The notes under the pieces: generated by a model
Database searches by the model: none
What the model saw: only the letters and a program-made list of their open reading frames with translations
What the model was told of the DNA's origin: nothing
Source of the DNA: RPQJ01 sp963744735
GTDB taxonomy: Bacteria > Pseudomonadota > Gammaproteobacteria > Steroidobacterales > Steroidobacteraceae
Length of the DNA stretch: 64,000 nt
NCBI GenBank assembly: GCA_963744735.1
Contig: CAVUVH010000005.1
Location: 248,001 to 312,000, forward strand
Reading direction: 5' to 3'
Shown here: positions 54,105-64,000 of the stretch, piece after piece
Numbering within the stretch: the stretch's first letter is position 1
How the letters are laid out: each line of letters starts with the position of its first letter
Made by a program: the position numbers and the translations under genes

Positions 54105-55214
54105 TCATCGCCGGCGGTCGCGCGCCAGCGGCACCTGCTGCGTCACGCAGTGCACGTTGCCGCCGCCGAGCAGGATCTCACGCCCCGGCACGCCGACGAC
54201 CTCGCGCTTCGGAAACAGCGCCTGCAGCCGGTTGAGCGCATCCGTGTCGCGCTTGCGATCCAGCAGCGGCGCCACGATACGGCGATTGCCGATGTAGAAG
54301 TTGACGTACGAGGCCGCCAGCCGGTGCCCCGCCGTGCGTGGCTGCGTGCCTTCCGCCGCATCGATGCCCGCGGCCTCCTCGGCCGTCATGTGCAGCGGCC
54401 CGGGCTGGTGCAGCTTGTGCACCTTGAATCGGCGGCCGCGCGCATCGCGCGCATCCATCAGGCGGTCGTGGGCGTCACGGGAAATCGCATACTGCGGATC
54501 ATTGCGGTCGGTCGTCCAGGTCAGCACGACCTCCGCCGGCCGCACGTAGGCGCAGAGGTTGTCGACATGCCCGTCGGTCTCGTCCAGGTGCACGCCCTTG
54601 CCGAGCCAGATGATCACCTCGACGTCCAGGTAGCGCTTGAGCAGCGTCTCGATCTCGGCGCGCGACAGCCCCGGGTTGCGATTGGGATTGAGCAGGCACT
54701 CCTCGGTCGTGATCAGCGTGCCCTGGCCATCGACGTGGATCGAGCCGCCCTCGAGCACGAACGGCGCCCGGTAGCGCTCGCAGCCCTCGATCTCGATGAT
54801 CTTCTGCGCCACGGCCTCGTCGCGATCCCACGGGAAGTAGAGCCCGCCCTGCAGGCCGCCCCAGGCATTGAAGCGCCAGTCGACGCCCCGCACTCCGCCG
54901 CGGTCATTGACGACGAAGGTCGGGCCGGTATCGCGCACCCAGGCGTCGTTGGCGGACAGCTCGACCACGCGCACGGCGGCGGGCAGCAGCCGGCGGGCGT
55001 GCGCAAACTGCGCGGCCGACACGCCGACCGTCACGGGTTCGCTCGCCGCGATCGCGGCCGCGAGCGTCGCGAACGTCTGCTGCGCCGGCTTCGCGCCCAG
55101 GCGCCAGTTGTCGGGGCGCTCGGGCCACAGCAGCCAGCAGCCGGCGTGCGGCTCGAACTCGCCGGGCATGCGGTAGCCGTCGCGGCGCGGATTGGAGTCG
55201 AGGGTCTTGCTCAT
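54105..55214 (-). CDS. aguA: Agmatine deiminase
   Basis: Hydrolyses agmatine to N-carbamoylputrescine plus ammonia, the first step of agmatine-to-putrescine conversion; cytosolic. Complete 369-residue protein with MPGEFEPHAGCWLLWPERPDNWRLGAKPAQQTFATLAAAIA, SANDAWVRDTGPTFVVND, FNAWGGLQGGLYFPWDRDEAVAQKI, FVLEGGSIHVDGQGTLITTEECLLNPNRNP, VIIWLGKGVHLDETDGHVDNLCAYVRP and the C-terminal GGGNVHCVTQQVP with nucleophile Cys356. The guanidinium-binding Asp and catalytic His (DGHVDN) are present. The usual partner N-carbamoylputrescine amidohydrolase (aguB) is not in the window. It lies between copA (22 bases) and the PPK2 gene (9 bases). Confidence 0.96.
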   Translation of the reverse strand: MSKTLDSNPRRDGYRMPGEFEPHAGCWLLWPERPDNWRLGAKPAQQTFATLAAAIAASEPVTVGVSAAQFAHARRLLPAAVRVVELSANDAWVRDTGPTFVVNDRGGVRGVDWRFNAWGGLQGGLYFPWDRDEAVAQKIIEIEGCERYRAPFVLEGGSIHVDGQGTLITTEECLLNPNRNPGLSRAEIETLLKRYLDVEVIIWLGKGVHLDETDGHVDNLCAYVRPAEVVLTWTTDRNDPQYAISRDAHDRLMDARDARGRRFKVHKLHQPGPLHMTAEEAAGIDAAEGTQPRTAGHRLAASYVNFYIGNRRIVAPLLDRKRDTDALNRLQALFPKREVVGVPGREILLGGGNVHCVTQQVPLARDRRR

Positions 55215-55236
55215 CCGGCGATGGTAGCAAACGCGC

Positions 55237-57484
55237 TCAGTCGAGCGTCACCCGGCGCAGCCGCAAGGCGTTGGCGATGACGCTGACAGAGCTCAGCGAC
55301 ATCGCCGCCGCGGCGATCGCCGGCGACAACAGCCAGCCCAGCAGCGGGTACAGCACGCCGGCCGCGACCGGCACGCCGAGGGCGTTGTAGCCAAAGGCGA
55401 ACAGCAGGTTCTGGCGCACGTTGCCCATCGTGCGTTCGCTGAGTCGCAGCGCGCGCGCGAGGCCGCGCAGGTCGCCGCTCACCAGCACCACCTGCGCCGT
55501 CTGCTGCGCGACGTCGGTGCCAGCGCCCATGGCAATGCCGACATCCGCCGCGGCGAGCGCCGGCGCGTCGTTGATACCGTCGCCGACCATCGCCACCCTG
55601 CGCCCGGCCGCACGCAGTTCGGCCACGAATTCCGCCTTGCCGGCCGGGTCGATGCCACCGTGCGCCTCGGTGATGCCGGCGTTGGCCGCCATGGCGCGCG
55701 CGGTCGTTGCGTGGTCGCCCGACACGAGGATCGCGCGCAGGCCGGCGCGCTGCAGCGACTGCACGACTTCCCAGGCTTCTTCCTTGAGCGGATCGGCCAG
55801 CGCAATCAGCCCGATCGGCACGCCGTCGAGCGCGACAAAGACCGCGGTCTGGCCATGCTCGTGCAGGTGACCCGCTTCCCGCGCCAGCGAACCCGGGTCG
55901 ATGCCCTCGAAGCGCAGCAGCGCCTCGTTGCCCACCAGCACCTTGCGCAACTGCACGACGCCCGCGGCGCCCGCCCCGGGAAACGCCTGGAAACCGTAGC
56001 TGCGCCCGAGCCGCAGGCCGCGGTCCAGCGCCTCGCGCACGATCGCCTGGCCGAGCGGATGCTCGCTCGCCTGCTCCAGGCTCGCGGCGATGCGCAGAAG
56101 TTCCGCCTCCGGCACGCCCTCCACCGGGATCACGCCGACCACTTCGGGCCGGCCCCGCGTCAGCGTGCCGGTCTTGTCGAAAACGATCGTGTCGACCTGC
56201 TCCAGCGACTCGAGCGCCGCAGCGCTGCGGAACAGCAGCCCGGACTGCGCGCCACGGCCCATCGCGACCGTCATCGACATGGGCGTGGCGAGCCCCAGCG
56301 CACAGGGGCAAGCAATGATCAGCGTGCTGACGGCGACCACCAGCGCGTAGGCCAGCCGCGGCTCGGGGCCGACCAGCGCCCAGACGACCGCCGCGATCAA
56401 GGCGATGCCGACCACCGCCGGCACGAACCAGGCGGAAACCCGGTCGGCCAGCGCCTGCACCGGCGCGCGGCTGCGCTGCGCTTCGCTCACCGTGCGGACG
56501 ATCTGCGCGAGCAGCGTGTCGTCACCGACGCGCTCGGCGCGCAGCGCGAACGCGCCCTGTGCCATTGACCGTGCCGCCGATCAGCGTCGAGCCCGGCGCC
56601 TTGTCCACCGGCATCGACTCTCCCGTCAGCATCGACTCGTCCACGGCGCCGCTGCCGTCGGTCACCACGCCGTCGACCGGCATTTTTTCCCCGGGGCGCA
56701 CCCGCAGCAGGTCGCCGGGCCGTACCTGCGCCAGGTCCACCTCCACTTCGCGGCCGTCTGCCTCGATGCGCGCCGCCTTGCGCGGCGCCAGGTCGAGCAA
56801 TGCGCGCAGCGCAGCGCCGGTCTTCTGCCTGGCGCGCAACTCGAGCACCTGGCCCAGCAGGACCAGCGTGACGATCGCGGCGGCCGATTCGAAATACAGG
56901 CCCGCCGAGTCGCCGTGGCGGAACGCGTGCGGGATTGCCGCCGGGAACAGCACCGCGAGCACGCTGAAGCCGTAGGCCACGGCGACACCCAGCGCAATCA
57001 GGGTGAACATGTTGAAGCGGCGCCCGCGCAGCGAATGCCAGCCCCGCTGCAGCAGCGGCGCGCCGCACCAGGAGACGACCGGCGTGGCCAGCGCCAGCTG
57101 CAGCCAGCCGGCGCTGCCATGCCGCAGCGCCGCGGGCAGCCAGCCGAACATGCCAGCCATCGCCAGCGCGATCAGCGGCACCGTGAAGACCACTGCCCAG
57201 CGCAGCCGCTGGCGCATGTCGAGCAGTTCAGGGTCGTCACCCGTGGTGACGACAGGAATCGCGCGCTCGAGCGCCATGCCGCAGTGCGGACAGGGGCCGG
57301 GCACCGCGCTGGCGACCCCGGGGCACATCGGGCAGATGTAGAGCGCCGTCCCCGGAGCCGACGACACCTGCGCCGCAACCGGCGCGCCGCCCGCATCGCC
57401 GTGGCAGCAGGCCTGCGGAGCGGCCACCGGCGCAGGCTTGTGGCAGCAATCGTGCGACGGTTCGGCGGTTCGGTCACCGCCCAT
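55237..57484 (-). CDS. copA: Copper-translocating P1B-type ATPase with N-terminal heavy-metal-binding domain (one frameshift)
   Basis: Exports Cu(I) from the cytoplasm using ATP. The N-terminus is rich in Cys/His (EPSHDCCHKPAPVAAPQACCHGDAGG) and carries a heavy-metal-binding motif ALYICPMCPGVASAVPGPCPHCGMALE. Membrane segments include VVFTVPLIALAMAGMFGW and FTLIALGVAVAYGFSVLAVLF; the actuator has DESMLTGESMPVDK. One extra base near 56560 (at GTVNGTG) breaks the frame; it resumes AFALRAERVGDDTLLAQIVRTV, then LIIACPCALGLATPM (CPC metal site), DKTGTLTRGRPEV (phosphorylated Asp), EQASEHPLGQAI (HP motif) and VGDGINDAPALAAADVG. Corrected length is about 748 residues. Symbol by similarity; Cu versus Ag specificity is inferred from the motifs. 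Confidence 0.93.
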
Positions 57485-57521
57485 TGTAAGCGCTCGTGCC
57501 GTGCCTCAGGCCACGCGGTCA

Positions 57522-59662
57522 TCACGACGACCGGCGCCGCAACAGGCCGAGCCAGGCCCAGCAGCATGGTCGCCAGCCAGCCGAAATTGCCGCCGCCGCC
57601 GCCACCGCCACTGCCACGTCGCGAAAGTCCTGTCGTCGATCGTCACCACCACCTGGCTGAAGCCAGGATCGAGCTTCGCGCCGCCCGTCGGTGCCGCGAG
57701 CTCAAACTGCACGGTTTCCGACGGCTCCTCGCGATCGTCACGCTGGACAAAGATCGGCACGGACTTGCCGCCGGATTCCCCGTCTGCCCAGGTGACGACG
57801 ACATCCTGCCACTGGTAGTTGCTGGCGCTGCCGAAATCCGTGCCGGGTACGGCGGTGCCCCCGGCCACCCGCACCGTGACCGAGATGGCGCCGACCGCGT
57901 ACTGGCTGCGGTCGAGGTACAGGTAGCCGCGGAGGCCTTCAGCGATCGACGCATCGGCCGACGATCGAAACGAGCCCGCCGGGATAGCTGCTGCCGGCGA
58001 TCTCGACCTCCGCGCCTGACGTGGCCAGGCCGGCGCCGCCTTCCGCGGCCTCGAGCACCACTTCGAAGTACTCGGGTTGCTCGTCGATCGTGTCCGCGGC
58101 GATGGGCACGGTGATCTCGCGCTCGGACACGTCTCCACTTCCCCAGGTCAGCCGGCCGGCGACCTGCGTGTAGTCCGCTCCGCCGGCGGCCAGGTTGGCG
58201 GGGCCACAGTCGGTGAGGTCACGCGCCCGGTAGCTGACGGCGACGGCCCCGGTGCTGCCTCCGATACGGCTGACCTTCAGGATCGCCACCTGGCCGGATT
58301 CCGTGGCAAACCGTTCTGCTGCTGCAGGCTCAGCAGTCCGGGACCGCCCGGGCCGGAGTCACCCAGCAAGCGCGCCACGAAACGGCACTTTCACGTTGGT
58401 CCAGGTCGACGTCGCAGTCCCGCCGACGACCAGCGTGTCGCCGGGACCGGGTTGCAGGTCATTGATGGAATAGTAGTCAGGCCGGTTCGCCTGGATCGCC
58501 ACCTGCGCGATCCCGCCCTGGCCGTAACCGGCATCCAGCGTACCGTCCGGACTGCAGGCGCAACACCGGAGCACCGAACAGCTCCGAGCGCGAAGAATAC
58601 CGGCCGCATAGATCATGCCGCCGGCGGGCGCAGCGATTGCCTGTACGAAGTTCAGGTTGGATCTTCACGTCGCCGCTGGCGAAGCCCGGGTCGGCCGAGC
58701 CATCCGGCCGCAGCCGTTGCAGGTACGCGCTGATGCCCTGGCTTCCGCCCAGCAGCACGCTGCCATCCGGGGCGATCGTCATGGACCCGCAGAGCACCGG
58801 CTGCGAGTTTGCCGGTAGCGACGGTGCACGGGCGACGCCCGACTCGCCGTAGCTTGCGTCCACGAGGCCTGCCTCGTCGAGTGCGGTGACCGCACAGACA
58901 CGAGTTCGTCGACACCGCCAGCGTATTGGACGCAACCCGGTAACCGCCGCCTGGCGCGGCCGCAACCCGCGGCTGATAGAGATCGGCACCTGTCGCGTCT
59001 GCCGGCAGGTACTTGCCGCCGGTCGCGAATCCAGGGTCCAGGGTACCGTCGGGCAGCAGCCGGACGACGATCAGGCTCGAGTTCCGGGTTCCCGCCACGA
59101 CGATGCGCTGATCGGCATCGACGATCACCGATCGGCCGACAACTCGCGCCGTCGTCCCATCATCGATCCAGACTTTGCCGTTGAGCCCGAAGCCCGGGTC
59201 AAGCGTGCCGTCCGGCAATCGGCGAGAGACCTGCATCCTCACCGATCCGTCCACCAGCCGGACCTGCCCAACCTCGACCAGGCGGCCGTCGGCCTGCCGC
59301 GCCGCATCATAGATCACCGAATTCTCGAGTGGGACGGCGAGGAAATCGGCCGCGATGGCTCCCGTCGACAGCAGCCGGGACGAGAAGTTGTCCTCGTAAT
59401 AATAGTTGTAGTAGCTAGTAGTACTCACTTTCCCCACCGGAGGCGAAGACAGAGCCGTCGGGCGCCACGTCGGTCGACCAAAGGGTCGACGAGATCCCCA
59501 GGTTCGACTGCCGCCCCACGTCGCCGAAGCCGGATCGAGGTCGCCGGGCGGCCGCGGCGGCCGCGCCAGGGAACCGGCGATGCCGGTGGCGGCGACGGCG
59601 GCTTCCAGGCCGACCAGGCGGATCAGCGGCGACTTGGCCTTCGTTTTTTGCTTGCGGTTCAT
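57522..59662 (-). pseudogene. Exported delta-60/Calx-beta repeat protein with GlyGly-CTERM (many frameshifts)
   Basis: The start MNRKQKTKAKSPLIRLVGLEAAVAATGIAGSLA at 59662 has AGGAG upstream. Then come delta-60 repeats: SRRLPDGTLDPGFGLNGKV, VRLLPDGTLDPGFATGGKY, LRPDGSADPGFASGDVKI, and CSPDGTLDAGYGQGGIAQV. Two Calx-beta units follow: QVAILKVSRIGGSTGAVAVSYRARDLT...ADYTQVAGRLTWGSGDVSEREITVPI and SVTVRVAGGTAVPGTDFG...VVVTWADGESGGKSVPIFVQRDD. At the end, across one more shift near 57545, the sequence encodes GSGGGGGGGNFGWLATMLLG then WLGLLRRRSS, a GlyGly-CTERM tail (Gly run, membrane helix, basic end), stop 57522. That tail marks rhombosortase-processed, type II-secreted surface proteins. Frames change at least six times. 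It sits between the RND and P-type copper exporters. Confidence 0.78.
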
Positions 59663-59837
59663 GACGGCACTCCTGCGCAGGTTGCGTGAAATCCCCGGCG
59701 GATCACACACCGCCGTGGACGCAAACTGCCGCAGTTGCACACCGCCTGTCCTGCAGGAACGCTGAATTGTTATGAATTTTCGCTGAAGATCAGGCGCTAA
59801 ACCGATGCAGACCTGATGAAAAACCGATGAATCCGCG
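59663..59837. promoter_or_regulatory. Intergenic region between cusA-like gene and delta-60 gene
   Basis: About 175 bases that include the most AT-rich patch of the neighbourhood (around 59763-59785, with TGAATTGTTATGAATTTTC) and two copies of AAACCGATG (about 59800 and 59821). It is the likely promoter of the delta-60 gene on the minus strand and end of the cusBA transcript. No clear terminator hairpin with T run. Confidence 0.35.
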
Positions 59838-62800
59838 TCACGAGGCCTGCTCGTCCGGCAGCCTGCGGCCGTTGAGCAGCAGGTACAGCGACGGGATGAT
59901 CACCAGCGTCAGCACCGTCGCCGAGACCATGCCGCCGACCATCGGCGCCGCGATGCGGCGCATCACCTCCGAGCCTGTGCCGGTGCCCCACATGATCGGC
60001 AGCAGGCCGACGATGATCGTGATCACGGTCATCAGCTTCGGCCGCAACCGCAGCAGGGCGCCTTCGACGATCGCCTCGCGCAGTTCCACCCGGGTCGGCT
60101 GGCGCGACTCCGCCGCCGCCCGCGCCCGGCGCTCGGCCCAGGCATGCTCGAGGTACATGACCATCACGACGCCGGTCTCGGCGGCGACGCCGGCCAGCGC
60201 GATGAACCCGACCGCCGCCGCGATCGAAAGGTCGTAATCGAGCAGGTAGAGCAGCCAGACGCCGCCGACCAGCGCGAACGGCAGGGTGAACAGGATCAGC
60301 GCCACGTCGCGGCCGTTGCGGAAATTGAGGTACAGCAGCAGCACGATGATCGCGAGCGTGGCCGGCACCACCAGCTTCAGCCGCTCGACCGCGCGCTCGA
60401 GGTACTCGTACTGCCCGGACCAGGCCAGGCTGTAGCCTGGCGGCAGCTCCAGCTGGTCGGCGATCCGCGACCGCGCGTCCTCGACGTAGCCGCCGAGGTC
60501 GCGCCCCTGCAGGTCGACGAACACCCAGCCGGACGGGCGCGCGTTCTCGCTGCGGATCATGCCGGGTCCGTCGGCGATGTCGACCCGCGCCACGTCCTGC
60601 AGCGTGACGTTGGCCCCGGTCGGCGTGACGATCGGCAGCTGCCGCAGCTGCTGCAGCGAGTCGCGGAACTCCTGCGGGTAGCGCAGGTTGATCGGATAGC
60701 GCTCGAGCCCCTCGACCGTGTAGCTCACGGTCATGCCGCCCACGGCGCTGCCGACGATGTCCTGCACGTCCTTGATGTTGAGCCCATGGCGCGCGGCCGC
60801 GACGCGGTCGATGTCGATGTCGACATAGCGGCCGGTGGCCGTGCGCTCGGCGTACACCGAGGTCGTGCCCGGCACCTGCCGGACGATGTCCTCGATCTCC
60901 TGGCCCAGGTCCTGGATCACCTGCAGGTCCGGTCCCATGATCTTGATGCCGACCGGGGTGCGGATGCCGGTGGCCAGCATGTCGATGCGGGTCTTGATCG
61001 GGTAGCCCCAGGCGTTCGACATGCCGGGAAATTTCACCAGCGCGTCGAGTTCGGCCTTGAGCTTCTCCGGCGTCATGCCGGGCCGCCACTGGTCGCGCGG
61101 CTTCAGCATGATGGTGGTCTCGAACATCTCGATGGGCGCCGGGTCGGTCGCCGTCTCGGCGCGCCCGGCCTTGCCGAACACGCGCTCGACCTCGGGCACG
61201 GTCTTGATCAGCCGGTCGGTCTGCTGCAGCAGGGCGCGCGCCGCGTCGGTCGACAGGCCAGGCAGCGTCGTCGGCATGTACAGCAGGTCGCCTTCGTCCA
61301 GTTCCGGCATGAACTCGCTGCCGAGCCGCGATGCCGGCCACAGCGTCGCCAGCGACCAGCACGGTGGCGGCCAGCGGTCACGCCCCAGGGATGGCGCAGC
61401 GCCAGCACCAGGAACGGCCGGTACATCGCCGCGGCGGCGCGGTTGATCGGGTTCGCCTGCTCCGGGCGGATGCGCCCGCGCACCAGGTACCAGATCAGCA
61501 CCGGCACCAGCGTGACCGACAGCAGCGAGGCCGCGACCATCGCGTAGGTCTTGGTGTACGCGAGCGGCGCGAACATGCGCCCTTCCTGCCCCTCGAGCGT
61601 GAACACCGGCAGGAACGACAGCGCCACGATCATCAGCGAGAAGAACAGCGACGGCCCGACCTCGCGGCAGCCCTCGAAGATCGCTTCCATGCGCCGGGAT
61701 TCGTCCGGCTGGTGCTCGAGCTTCTTGTGCACGTTCTCGATCATGACGATGGCCGCATCGACCATCGTGCCGATCGCGATCGCGATGCCGCCGAGCGACA
61801 TGATGTTGGCGTTGATGCCCTGCGCGCGCATGACGATGAAAGCCGAGGCCACCGCGAGCGGCGTCACGATCACGACGATCAGCGCCGAGCGCACGTGGTA
61901 CAGGAACAGGAAGCACACCAGCGCCACGACGATGAACTCGTCGAGCAGCTTGCGCTTCAGGTTGTCGACCGCACGCTGGATCAGCGAGCCGCGATCGTAG
62001 GTCTCGACGATCTCGACGCCGGCGGGCAGGCCTGCCCGCAGCTGGTTCAGCTTGTCCTTGACGCGCACGATCGTGTCACGCGCATTCTCGCCGTCGCGCA
62101 TGACGATCACGCCGCCCACCGCCTCGCCCTCGCCGTCGAGCTCGCCGATGCCGCGCCGCATCTCGGGCCCGAGGCGCACCTCGGCGACGTCGCGCAGCAG
62201 CACCGGCGTGCCCTCCTTGCTCGCCATGACCGGAATCTGTTCGAGGTCGGCGATGCTCTTCACGTAGCCGGTCGCCCGCACCATGTACTCGGCCTCCGCC
62301 ATCTCGATGACCGAGCCGCCGACTTCCTGGTTGCCCCTGCGGATCGCCTCCTCCACCATCATCAGCGGGATGCCATAGCCGCGCAGGCGCAGCGGGTCGA
62401 CCACGACCTGGTACTGCTTGACCATGCCGCCCACGGTGGCCACCTCGGCCACGCCCTCGAGCGCCTGCAGCTCGAACTTCAGGAACCAGTCCTGCAGCGA
62501 GCGCAGTTGCGCGAGGTCGTGCCTGCCGCTGCGGTCGACCAGCGCGTACTGGTACACCCAGCCGACGCCGGTCGCGTCCGGTCCGAGCGACGGGCGCACG
62601 CCCTCGGGCAGCCGCGCCGCCGCCTGGCTCAGGTACTCGAGCACGCGCGAGCGCGCCCAGTACGGATCGGTGCCGTCCTCGAACAGCACGTTGACGAAGG
62701 AGTCGCCGTAGAACGAGTAGCCGCGCACGGTCGTGGCACCCGGCACCGACAGCAGCGCGCTGGTCAGCGGATAGGTGACCTGGTCCTCGACCACGCGCGG

Positions 62801-62972
62801 CGCCTGGCCCGGATACGGCGTGCGGACGATCACCTGCACGTCGGACAGGTCCGGCAGGGCGTCGACCGGCGTGTGCAGCACCGAGTACGCGCCGATCGCC
62901 CGCGAGCATCAGCGCCAGCAGCAGCACCAGTGGCCGGTTGGCCAGCGAGCCACGGATGATCGCGTCGATCAT
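59838..62972 (-). CDS. CusA/CzcA-family heavy-metal RND efflux pump, inner-membrane subunit (frameshifted)
   Basis: Proton-driven export of monovalent or divalent metal ions across both membranes together with a periplasmic adaptor and an outer-membrane channel. MIDAIIRGSLANRPLVLLLALMLAG, shift near 62900, then LHTPVDALPDLSDVQVIVRTPYPGQAPRVVEDQVTYPL, VRGYSFYGDSFVNVLFEDGTDPYWARSRVLEYL and GIAIAIGTMVDAAIVMIENVHKKLE (TM4 region). Shifts near 61380 and 61345 precede SRLGSEFMPELDEGDLLYMPTTLPGLS, TPVGIKIMGPDLQVIQ, and VGFIALAGVAAETGVVMVMYLEHAW. The MPELDEGDLLYMP stretch and methionine-rich parts fit the CusA/SilA (Cu/Ag) branch. About 1043 residues when corrected. Its ATG overlaps the adaptor stop (ATGA). 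The CopA ATPase downstream supports a copper role. Confidence 0.93.
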
Positions 62973-64000
62973 GGCGTCGGGCCCCGGTGCGCGGCGTGCG
63001 GATCGGCCGGGGTCGCGGCGGCAGGCGCCGCCGTCCCGCCATCCTCGAGCCGGTCAAGGCCTGCCCCGAGATTCGCCTCCGAGTCGAGCAGGAACTGCGC
63101 GGCGACGACCACCTGCTCGCCCTCCTGCAGCCCCTCGCCGATCGCGACGCGATCGCCGCTCTCGGCGCCCGCCACGACCCTGCGCGAGACGAACCGGCCG
63201 TCGCCCAGTGCCACCACGACGCGGTCCTGCTGGCCGCCGCGGATCAGCGCGCTGCGGGGAATGTGCAGCGTGGCCGCGGCGTCCGCGCCCTGCAGGCTGA
63301 CCCGCGCGAGCATGTTGGGCTTCACGCCCGGCGGCAGCTGGTCGAGCGTGATGCGCGCGCGCAGCGTGCGCGTCTCCATGTTGAGCTCCGGATAGACGTA
63401 TTCGACGCGGCCGCCGAGGCGCTGGCCGGGCAGCGCCGGAAAGCGGACCTCGGCCTGCGTGCCCGGCTGCAGCCAGCCCGCCTGCGCCTCCGGCACTTCG
63501 GCGATGATCCACAGGCTGCCGAGTTGCGTGATCGTCATTGCGACCATCTCCGGGCTCAGCATCGCCCCTTCGCGCGCCTCGAGTTCCGTGACCACGCCTG
63601 CGATCGGCGCGTGGAACGCGACGCGGCCGGCGGCGCGTCCCGACTTCGCCAGGCGCGAGGCCGTGCCCGCGTCCAGGCCCAGCGCGCGCAGGCGCTCGCG
63701 CGAGGCGTCGATCAGCTCGCGGTTGCCGATCTGCAGTGCATCGAGGTATTCCTGCTGCGCGGCTTCCAGCATCGGCGAGTACAGCGTGAACAGCAGCTGG
63801 CCCTGCTGCACCGTCTCGCCCATGGCCCGCACCGCCAGGCCTTCGACCCAGCCTTCGGCGCGCGGCCGCACCTGCTGCACCGTGCGTTCATCGAAGGCCA
63901 CGTAGCCGACCACGTCCGCCGACTGCCCGAGGGGGCTGCGCAGCACGGGTTCGGTGCGGACGCCCAGGTTGTTGATCACCGCGGGCGAGATGCGCACGCC
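62969..64000 (-). CDS. CusB-like RND periplasmic adaptor, N-terminus beyond window edge
   Basis: The visible part starts in frame at the right edge, with VRISPAVINNLGVRTEPVLRSPLGQSADVVGYVAFDERTVQQVRPRAEGWVEGLAVRAMGETVQQGQLLFTLYSP, the barrel-sandwich/lipoyl part of a membrane-fusion protein. The helical hairpin (AAQQEYLDALQIGNRELIDASRERLRALGL), second lipoyl half (GRVAFHAPIAGVVTELEAREGAMLSPEM) and beta-barrel and membrane-proximal domains follow, ending HAAHRGPTP at 62969. ISPAVINNLGVRT and YVYPELNMETRTLRARI are typical of CusB. The signal peptide and any metal-binding N-terminus lie outside. It is coupled to the RND pump gene by an ATGA overlap. Confidence 0.92.
   Translation of the reverse strand, partial: GVRISPAVINNLGVRTEPVLRSPLGQSADVVGYVAFDERTVQQVRPRAEGWVEGLAVRAMGETVQQGQLLFTLYSPMLEAAQQEYLDALQIGNRELIDASRERLRALGLDAGTASRLAKSGRAAGRVAFHAPIAGVVTELEAREGAMLSPEMVAMTITQLGSLWIIAEVPEAQAGWLQPGTQAEVRFPALPGQRLGGRVEYVYPELNMETRTLRARITLDQLPPGVKPNMLARVSLQGADAAATLHIPRSALIRGGQQDRVVVALGDGRFVSRRVVAGAESGDRVAIGEGLQEGEQVVVAAQFLLDSEANLGAGLDRLEDGGTAAPAAATPADPHAAHRGPTP

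Noticed and set aside
51730..55280. Long plus-strand open frames across the ATP-grasp, PPK2 and agmatine deiminase genes
   Set aside because: All three minus-strand genes have unmistakable catalytic motifs; the plus-strand frames show no family similarity and typical shadow composition.
1..64000. CRISPR array, tRNA, rRNA, transposase or prophage genes
   Set aside because: No regularly spaced direct repeats, cloverleaf sequences, rRNA segments or recombinase/transposase motifs were seen on either strand.

Overview
This is a GC-rich (about 69% by eye) chromosomal segment of a Gram-negative bacterium, most likely a high-GC gammaproteobacterium of the Xanthomonadales/Nevskiales/Steroidobacterales type. 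That assignment is inference: it rests on the two-membrane gene set (TonB receptor, ExbB/ExbD, RND pump, type Vd autotransporter), the cysJ-cysI-cysH-cysG order and a GlyGly-CTERM protein. No rRNA, tRNA, CRISPR array, insertion sequence or phage gene was found.

Quality warning. Many conserved genes are interrupted by single-base frameshifts, and wherever the shift can be resolved it is one extra base, usually a duplicated G or C. Essential genes (ppc, cysJIHG) and luxury genes are hit alike, so these look like residual insertion errors of a long-read assembly rather than decay. Coordinates given here run across such breaks.

Layout. 1-7.5 kb: a class A acid phosphatase fragment, then a large Sec-secreted RHS/SpvB polymorphic toxin with an ADP-ribosyltransferase-like tip and two small immunity-like genes. 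7.6-22.6 kb: housekeeping and envelope genes (MDR oxidoreductase, NUDIX hydrolase, histone H1-like protein, PEP carboxylase, CoA transferase, SYLF protein, MsrA/MarC, a PlpD-like patatin autotransporter, a TonB receptor). 22.6-28.3 kb: assimilatory sulfate reduction operon cysJ-cysI-cysH-cysG on the minus strand.

28.4-51.7 kb is the most interesting block. On the minus strand a class I cyclic-di-GMP (GEMM-I) riboswitch at about 37.66-37.74 kb heads a tightly coupled operon: TlpA-like thioredoxin, coiled-coil periplasmic protein, two large TPR proteins, a small secreted protein, ExbB, ExbD, ExbD, and a TonB-like protein with an AgmX/PglI C-terminus. This is the parts list of a proton-driven, envelope-spanning machine related to Agl-Glt/Tol/Exb systems. 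Upstream of it lies a second minus-strand operon (CxxCH protein, LamG/CxxCH lipoprotein, Tat-exported DUF1501 protein, methyltransferase, ApbE). Divergent from that, on the plus strand, lie an HzsA-like lipoprotein, two outer-membrane beta-barrels, a second TlpA, a DUF4266 lipoprotein and a DUF3570 barrel. The divergent promoter region carries a dyad at its exact midpoint.

51.6-64 kb, minus strand: CusB-CusA RND metal efflux, a delta-60/Calx-beta surface protein with GlyGly-CTERM, CopA-type copper ATPase, agmatine deiminase, a two-domain PPK2 kinase and an ATP-grasp enzyme.
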